Source of the DNA: Nageia nagi
Taxonomy: Eukaryota; Pinophyta
NCBI GenBank assembly: GCA_050084985.1
Contig: JBITNC010000001.1
Span: 10,974,001 to 11,038,000, forward strand
Direction of reading: 5' to 3'
Length of the DNA stretch: 64,000 nucleotides
The position numbers were made by a program, and so were the translations under genes. Below the pieces are notes generated by a model. The model did no database searches, was not told where the DNA came from, and saw only the letters and a list, made by a program, of their open reading frames with translations. Below, in pieces: positions 57,187 to 64,000 of the stretch. Position 1 is the stretch's first letter. Every line of letters begins with the position of its first letter.

Positions 57187-57440
57187 TGGCAAGTGCTAAG
57201 AAGATTATGGTGTCTATGGAAGAAGGACCAAATGCTAATTTGGTAGCAATTCATAAGGAGTATTTAGAGAATGCTCCTGAGATAAATTATATAGAGATGG
57301 ATTCATGAACCACATGGATACCTAGTGCACTAATCTTTAGAGGATCTTGTTATAACATTAGAGGCCAAAGGTTACAAGCAAAGGGAAGTCATAGGCTAGA
57401 GGAAATAATGTTATGTTGTACCAGGGCTTGGCATATTTTA
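57187..57440 (+). pseudogene. Short unidentified ORF downstream of Gy3 pol, cut by element G
   Basis: ATG 57187 opens 40 codons (MASAKKIMVSMEEGPNANLV...) to a TGA at 57307, after which the same frame stays open until element G inserts: about 84 codons in all. No family recognised. It could be an accessory ORF 3' of pol, as some Tat elements carry, or a chance frame. Confidence 0.3.
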
Positions 57441-57948
57441 TGAAAGAATTGAACTATAACAAGAATAATTCTAAAATACCAAGATCATATGAAAGCTCTC
57501 AAATTCACATCTAACAATCTCACAAATAAGACAATCTCACAAAGTAACTCAAGATGTAAAGTGGTTCCTCCAACTAGGAGTACATCCACTAACTAGATCT
57601 TTACTTCAATCACAAATACAACTCTCTTACAATTCTCCTAATATCAACTCCTACAATTCTATCCTATAGTATAACTTTACTTCATAATTTTTGGTGTGTG
57701 ATCATAGAGAGGGAGCCTTCTATTTATAGGCTAAAATCTCTCTTTGGATCACCCTTTTATCCAATGTACAAAAGCATGACATGCACATCCTTTTACACAA
57801 GAGGCATGCTCATGACATGGAGTGTAGGATAAGTTACATTGTCATTTCACTAAAATACTTAAGGTATCAAATGATACCCTTAAGTATTAATGAATTTACA
57901 TAGAAGATTTAATACAACCTTTACAATAATGCATTATGCATTCCAACA
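57441..57948 (-). repeat. 3' LTR of element G
   Basis: On the minus strand TGTTGGAATG to CAATTCTTTCA, 508 bp, close to the LTRs of element B (same GAGCATGCC and CCTATAAATAGAAGG motifs; TATA at plus 57721-57729). Preceded on the minus strand by an ATTAAGGAGGAG polypurine tract (57949-57960). Confidence 0.93.
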
Positions 57949-58924
57949 CTCCTCCTTAATGCAATATTGGGATAGAGCGAGTAAGAGAGAAGAAGAAGAG
58001 AAAGTAAGAGAGTTCTCCTCCAAAAAACTACAATGGAGATGAGAAATTTTTACATATTTATGAAGTAAGAAAGATCTAGTTTGAGACTCACTACTTTTCC
58101 AAATACAATCATTAACCATAACTAGTTTCAATGTACATGAAGTAGTCATCCAATTAGAAGTCATGAAGACTCTCTAAGAGCCTACATACTTGAGGTAAGT
58201 AACCTACAATCTCAAAGGAACCTGCAAATCATAAGCAACTCAACTAACAAGATCAGTTAGATGCATTATATTCATATTAGCAAGGATATATGAATCACAT
58301 AAATGCCATCATATACTAATCAATGGTGCACTATAAGTCATCATGAAGATGCCATGCTAAAAAATTTATAGTCACCTACTGTATATAAAACATGTGTTGA
58401 TTATCATTACAAAATAGAGCATGCACATATGATTTCCTCTCATATGGATAACTAAATAGTGCCAAAAGGCACTAAGAGTTCTTCACATATGGATAGCTAA
58501 AATAGTGCTAGATTGACCAAAAATAGAGCATGCAAATATGAGTTCCTCACATATGGATAACAAAATAGTGCTAGATCAAAATAGAGCATGCACATACGAG
58601 TTCCTCACATATGGATAACTGAATAGCGCTAAATGACACATAAGAGTTTCTCGCATATGGATAATTGAACAATGCTAGATCAAAATAGAGCATGCATATA
58701 TGAGTTCCTCACATATGGATAACTAAATAGTGCCAAATGACACATAAGAGTTCCTCACATATGGATAATTAAATAGTGAAAGATTGGTCAATTTGTACAA
58801 AAATTTCCTCACATAAAGTGAACTTACCATGAAGGTGTACAATAAAATCAACACTATATAGCACAAAATCCTCTTAGGAATGAAGTTATCATCACAAACA
58901 TGAATTCAACAAAAGAATTCAAAT
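57949..58924 (-). other. Noncoding 3' region of element G
   Basis: Holds the polypurine tract, the shared block and a repeat array (58430-58840). The minus frame at 57934-58164 is the same conserved block seen at 1599-1781 in element A and is not regarded as coding because the two frames do not agree. Confidence 0.6.
58430..58840 (-). repeat. Eight-unit repeat array in element G 3' region
   Basis: Irregularly spaced units (plus-strand starts about 58431, 58476, 58539, 58598, 58642, 58701, 58747, 58800) of the form GAGTTCCTCACATATGGATA, several separated by CAAAATAGAGCATGCA. On the minus strand each has short AGTT/AACT arms. The innermost unit (58800-58835) reads, on the minus strand, GGTAAGTTC...GAGGAAATT, the element C type. 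Same slot as the arrays of C and B. Confidence 0.8.
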
Positions 58925-61900
58925 TTAACTCCCCATTGAGGGCAACTTCACCAACCCGATAGCATCCCTTAGCTTATAGAATTAAGTTTCCAAGAGGGGC
59001 TTGGTGAACAAATTAGCAAATTTCAATGTGGATAGATAATACTTTAGATGTATGATGCCATCAAAAACCTTCTCCCTGACAAAATGGGCATGCATTTCCA
59101 CATGTTTTGTTCTCTAATGGAACACTAGATTCTTAGCTAAAGAAATAGCTGATTGGTTGTCTGAAGAGATCAAAGATGAGCCACCTTGTTCATACCCAAT
59201 TTCTTTTAGAAGATACCTTAGCCAAATGGCTTCATGGCTACAATAGACATGGCATGATATTTAGCTTTTATGTTGGAAAGAGAAATAATAGGCTGCTTCT
59301 TGGAAGCCTAAGAGATAGCACCTAAAATCAATACTAAACACATGCAAAGGTTAACTTTCTATCATCTCTATCTCCCCCATAGCTAGAATCTAAGAATTTA
59401 GAGAGAACAAATGAGGGCAACTTGAAATACTTGAGAGGAAGATCTTTAATCCTTGCAACATACCTCAAAATATGCTTTATAGCATTGAAGTGCTCAACAT
59501 AAGGTTTTTGCATGAATCATGCCATCAGATTTACTATAAAGGTAATATTTATCTTGGATATAGTCAAATATAAAAGACTACCAATTAATTACTTGTAGGT
59601 TGTAGCATTAGCTAACTAAGAGTTGGAGCTTAGATAAATTGTGATTCTAATAGATATTGAGATTTTAGCATATCTACACTCTTCCATTTCAAATTTTTGC
59701 AAGATATTTGATATATACTTAGATTGACTAAGGTAAGTACAATATTTGTATTGATACACTTGCATTCCAAGATAGTAGTACAAGATACCAAGTTCAATCA
59801 TTTCAAATGTTTCCTTAATTTTGGATATGCAATCTGGAATGATTTCATCATTATTCCTAATAATCAAAAGATCATCCACATGAAGGAGAATCAAGACCAT
59901 GTCTTTTCATTGATTGAGCACATATAGATTGAAGTCAAAAAAATACTTGAAGAATCCAATGTGTACAAAGTACCCTAAAATATTTCTATATCAAGCTTGA
60001 GGTGCTTGCTTAAGTCCATACAAAGACTTCTTTAGCTTGATAACAAAGGAATATTTACCTTCCATAATAAACCTTTTTGGTTGATTCATGAAGATTTTCA
60101 CATCTAAGTCACCATTGAAAAATGCACTTTTGATATCAAGTTGAAAAACTTTCCATCTTTGAGCTATAAAAAGAGTAAGAATAACACTCATAGTATGCAT
60201 CTTTACCATGGGAGCAAAGGTTTTCTCATAATTTACATCATATTTTTAAGCAAAACCTTTATCTACTAACGTTGCCTTATATTTCTCAATATCTCCACTT
60301 AAATTGAACTTGACCTTGTAGATCTACTTATTACCAATAACATTCTTATTATTAAGATAAGGAACCAAGTACCAAGTTTTATTTTCATAATCATCTCATA
60401 CTCCATTTTCATGGCTTCCATCTAGCACTCATGCTTAGAAGCTTCTTTGAAGGTTGAGGGCTCATGTTTGTTGTTAATCTTGGTAATTAAGGATTTGTTC
60501 AAGGTCATGCTTCTTATTACCCTTTGTGTTTAAGAATTTTATTCCTAAGGTGACTTGTTTACATCAATATCTAACCAGCTTGGAGCAATTGAAGAGTCCT
60601 CTAGATCATCAACATCCTTGTTAGAAGCAAATTCTTTAGGAAGTTCATTGAACTTTATATCCTTTGAAATGAACACTAGTTTATAGGTTGGAGAGTAGAG
60701 CTTGTGGCCTCTATGATAACTATCATAACTCACAAATATGCATTTTTTAGCTCTTTTGTCCAACTTCTTCCTTTCTTCAAAAATAATGGAGGAGAAAACT
60801 TCACAACCAAACACCCTAAGGTGAGAAATGTTAGGTTTTCTTCCTAACCATGCATCAAAAGGAGTTTTACTCTGAATGGCTTTTGTAGGATATCTATTCA
60901 AGGTATAAATAGTAGTGCTCATAGCTTCACCCCATAAAAATTTAGGAATATTACCCAACATGCATCTAGCCATCTCCATAATTGTTCTATTTTTCTTTTT
61001 GGCAACGTCATTCTATTGAGGAGTGCAAGGAATTGTAAACTATCTCTTGATTTCATACTTAGCACAATAGTTATTAAACTCATTGCTGTTATATTCTCTC
61101 CATTATTTTATCACAACATCTTAATTTTAAGGTTAGTATGATTTTCAACAAAGGTCTTAAAAACCTTAAAAATTTCAAAGGTTTGATCCTTATGCTCAAG
61201 TAGATACCTAAAGGTCATCCTACTAAATTCATCAATGAAGGTTAAGACATAAGATTCTCCTCTAAGTAAATTAGTCTAAAATGGACCCATAAAATATGAA
61301 TACGCAAGTTCAAGAGGTTGAGATGCTCTTGTTGCCTTATCTTTTTTAAACTTTTGTTTATGCATCTTGTCAAGAATGCACTTCTCATATGAACCAACTA
61401 AAGGAGAAATTGAAGGCAAACCTTCCACAAGTTCTTGGTCTTTCATGACTTGAATACTCTTATCATTAAGGTATCCTAAATGATTATACCAAAGATTACC
61501 TTTAGAACACACATTAAAAGCAAGAAATATCTTTAATGGTACTTGATCCATAATGTAGAGATTATCTTTCACTGATCCTTTAACCAAAGTGGCAAGTCCT
61601 TTCTTAATGCACTAGGATTGAGAGTTGAACTCAAAAGAGTACCCTTTTCTAGCAACTTGGATCATGGAGAGAAGGTTCATCCTTAACTTAGGAACATAGA
61701 GAACATTTTTAAGAACCTTTCCATGAATTAACACACTCCTAATTCCTTGAACTTCAAGGGTAGAATTATCACATATTACAACTGCATCCTTATTATACTT
61801 ATGAAAATTCTTAAACTTTAATTTTTTAAAGCATATGTGATTAGTGCAACTAGAGTCAACAATCCATTTAGATGAAAAAGTGCAAGACATAGAGTAAAGT

Positions 61901-62877
61901 GACGTACCAAAACTAGCATGAGTATTTTTCTTTCCTTTGTAGCTCTTTACACTTCCATTACCTTAGTACTTTTATTCTCTTTTCTTTTTGTAACAATCAA
62001 CATCTTTATGACCTTGAATGCCACAATAGTTGCAATTACCATCAAACTTTTCTTTAAGATAAAGATTTTTTGCTTTACCTTTTCCATCTCTTTGCTTGAA
62101 GTGATTATTGTTGCCATTGTTCCTGCTACTGTGGTTGTTGTTTTTGTTATTCCTATTGCTGTTATAGCCATTGTCTTTTTTTTAAAATATTTTGGAGGAA
62201 GAAAGATAAGATTTATTTTGATGGTTGAACTCTTCTTGAAAGGAGTTTTGGTTGCTCCAAGAGAAACATTATTATTCTTATGAGAAAAAATCAACCCTTT
62301 ATTATTAAAGGTTTCCTCATGCTTCAATAGGTGCCTTAAAGGGTTCTCAAGGGAGATGACTTCTTCTTCATCATCAAACCTTATTTCTATAAGTATTACA
62401 AAGTTTCCAAACTTTGAAGAGGGGCTTTGAAGAATGATAAAGACCATAAACTCATCATTAATCCAATTGCATCCACAAGCAACAAGTTGGATCTTTAGGT
62501 CAATGATTTTGTTCAAATAAATAGCTACATTTTCATCTTCCCCTTGATAGATTGAAGCAACTTTTGAAGAATGGTAAATATTCTTGAAAAGTTTGAATCA
62601 AGGTATATTTGCTTTAGCTTATACCATGCTTCCTTTACTGAGGTTGAAGAGGATATTATTAGTAGCACATCATTTGAAAATGCATGATAAATTATGGAGG
62701 TTTCTAACTCATTCTTTGCATTTTAAGTCTCTAATGCCTTCTCATATATAGAAGGTACAAGGTTCTCATTCACTATTTTCCATAGCTTTCTTGCTTGTAA
62801 TTTGGCTCTCATTTAAGATTCCCAAATCTCATAGTTAAAAATATCAAGAATGTGTTTGGGTAAAAAGATTCACCCAT
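58925..62877 (-). pseudogene. gag-pol remnant of element G
   Basis: Start ATG 62877 (minus), three bases after an AG at 62882-62881. Gag keeps the only complete zinc knuckle of the group, CNYCGIQGHKDVDC (about 62045-62005). Protease WIVDSSCTNH (about 61865). Integrase zinc site near 61495-61375, with its last two Cys as YEKC; first Asp lost (AYSYFMG); TAG at 61042-61040 at the shared stop site. RT: RKPNISHLRVFGCE upstream, FQLDIKSAFFNG (about 60150), active site HVDDLL (about 59880). RNase H fragments to 58925. Stops and shifts throughout; best preserved are 60545-60979 and 61276-61890. Confidence 0.9.
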
Positions 62878-64000
62878 TTGCTATATAAAAATATAAAATA
62901 ATAAGCATGTGTTTTTAATAATCAATATTAAATGTTAAGTTTTAACCAAGTAAATAATACATGTTACATTTAACACTAAATACATGCTTGATTTGATTCA
63001 TAAATGCAAATATATAATTCAAATAATACCCATGTACCCAAATACATTTCTCATCTCAAGAACCATAGATGTAGAGTGACATTGTTGAGGTTTGTTTGCT
63101 TGTCTAAAATTAGGCCTTCATCTAGATGCCTACACAAGAGAAGCCTAAGTACTACCAATCCTCAACTAGTTCCCTTTGGGTAGCAATATACTTTCACAAA
63201 AAGAAGTACTAGCTATTTTTTAAGGTTATGACATTTATTAGATTGGCCAAATTATTAATCTTAATTAGATTTCAAGTTTTTCTCCTAGGTTATCAAGATA
63301 ATCCTTGAATAGATGTGTAGACATGTGGTATCACTACACACATGTCTGTCCACCTAATAGAGTTATATCCAGACCAACAGAGGACTTAGGGGCAATTAAG
63401 AAGTATGAACTTTTCACCACTTGTATTATTGGACTTAAAAGCTCCAGTCTGCCTATCCTCACCTCGTGGCTCCCCAAACAAGTCATGTTGTAGAGTATAC
63501 GTGCGAATGTGTTCATTTTAGGAGGTTACTCATATCAATTTTTGCATTTTTATTTGCATAAGAAAATAAATAAAAGTGCAAAACATCAAATAAAAGAGCA
63601 TAAGTAAAAAAATATCATCCATTCAATAACTTAAAACCTAAGTGTCCAATGGGTTTTATTTACCAACCCCTAAAAGACATCTTTACATCATCACTTATTT
63701 TGCACAAGTCCATTCCATTCTTTGCATAAGGATAAATATTCAACATGCATTCATGCATCTTAAAAATTAAGCCCTAAGCATTAACTTAAAAAAATTAATT
63801 CCTTTAGCATGCATAAAAACAATTAAGCTTTAAGCATTAAAAAATGCATTATTCACATAGCTTTAAAAAAAAATTAAGTAAGCATGCATCATTCCAATAA
63901 ATTAAGTAAGAAGCATGCATTATTTAACTTAAGGATTAAGTTGGAAGCATGCATCAATTCAAAACATAAAATTAAGTAAGCATGCATTATAACTTAAAAA
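62878..64000 (-). other. Leader of element G (partial)
   Basis: On the minus strand the conserved module (about 63540-62881) has TTTGGGGAGCCACGAGGTGAGGA, TAGTGATACCACATGT, GATAACCTAGGAG and TTGAGGATTGGTAGTAC. The rest (63541-64000) is AT-rich with many GCATGCAT motifs, as in the leaders of B and C. Frames at 63305 and 63334 are spurious. The 5' LTR and PBS lie beyond the window. Confidence 0.7.

Larger units (their letters stand above)
50917..57440 (+). mobile_element. Tat-type Ty3/gypsy element Gy3, internal region
   Basis: Degenerate gag (50917-about 52330), a pre-protease segment resembling Tat/Ogre proteins (52390-52550), protease, an extra RNase H, RT, gypsy RNase H and integrase, in that order. 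IN downstream of RT identifies Ty3/gypsy. The pre-protease motif, in which YNIVEELKR and a run ending in NADDVPP precede PR, and the extra RNase H point to the Tat lineage. The 3' end is cut by element G at 57440. Confidence 0.82.
57441..64000 (-). mobile_element. Copia element G, minus strand (5' end outside window)
   Basis: On the minus strand: conserved leader (64000-62878), gag (from 62877), pol (to 58925), noncoding 3' region with a repeat array, polypurine tract and 3' LTR (57948-57441). Same group as A, B, C, E and H. It is inserted into Gy3 with a left flank TTTTA (57436-57440); the partner duplication would lie beyond 64000. Confidence 0.93.

Overview
The window is AT-rich plant nuclear DNA made mostly of LTR retrotransposons inserted into each other. 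One host gene is convincingly intact: a two-exon Ole e 1/PAC-domain gene. TE density, multi-kilobase copia elements in heavy decay and Tat-type Ty3/gypsy relics suggest a large, repeat-rich seed-plant genome, possibly a gymnosperm; the clade is inference. No tRNA, rRNA, organellar or bacterial genes were seen.

Layout. (1) 1-10521: copia element A, cut by the window start, whose 3' LTR (1799-1919 + 10148-10521) is split by complete copia element B (1920-10142, TSD AAAAA). (2) 10522-21077: antisense gypsy element Gy1 (LTR 20452-21077, gag 19580-20330), into which A and the complete copia element C (10590-19574, TSD TGTTC) are inserted. C carries fragments of a PPR gene and of a ZIP metal-transporter gene in its leader. 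(3) 21078-27200: the TE-poor island, with a 40-bp tandem array and the Ole e 1-like gene (23813-25534, minus). (4) 27200-29180: 5' piece of a gypsy element (Gy2) with an Asp/Asn-rich ORF. (5) 29181-48440: copia relics E and H, joined by one LTR (33792-34289). H is split by copia element I (36742-45933, TSD TAAGG, LTRs of about 1.9 kb). (6) 48480-57440: Tat-type gypsy element Gy3 with an extra RNase H upstream of its reverse transcriptase. (7) 57441-64000: copia element G on the minus strand, cut by the window end.

A, B, C, E, H and G belong to one copia group: LTRs of about 470-510 bp, a long noncoding leader, gag-pol, about 0.8-1 kb of noncoding 3' region, then the LTR. Four points stand out: hairpin arrays whose stems vary while pairing is kept (3' region of C, LTRs of I); a splice-acceptor-like AG exactly three bases before the gag start in all five copies; a nonsense codon at one integrase position in all five copies; and a variable, gene-capturing slot in the leader. 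Most nonsense codons fall where CAA/CAG (or TGG) is expected, as cytosine deamination of silenced DNA would give. All coordinates come from reading the sequence; no database search was run.
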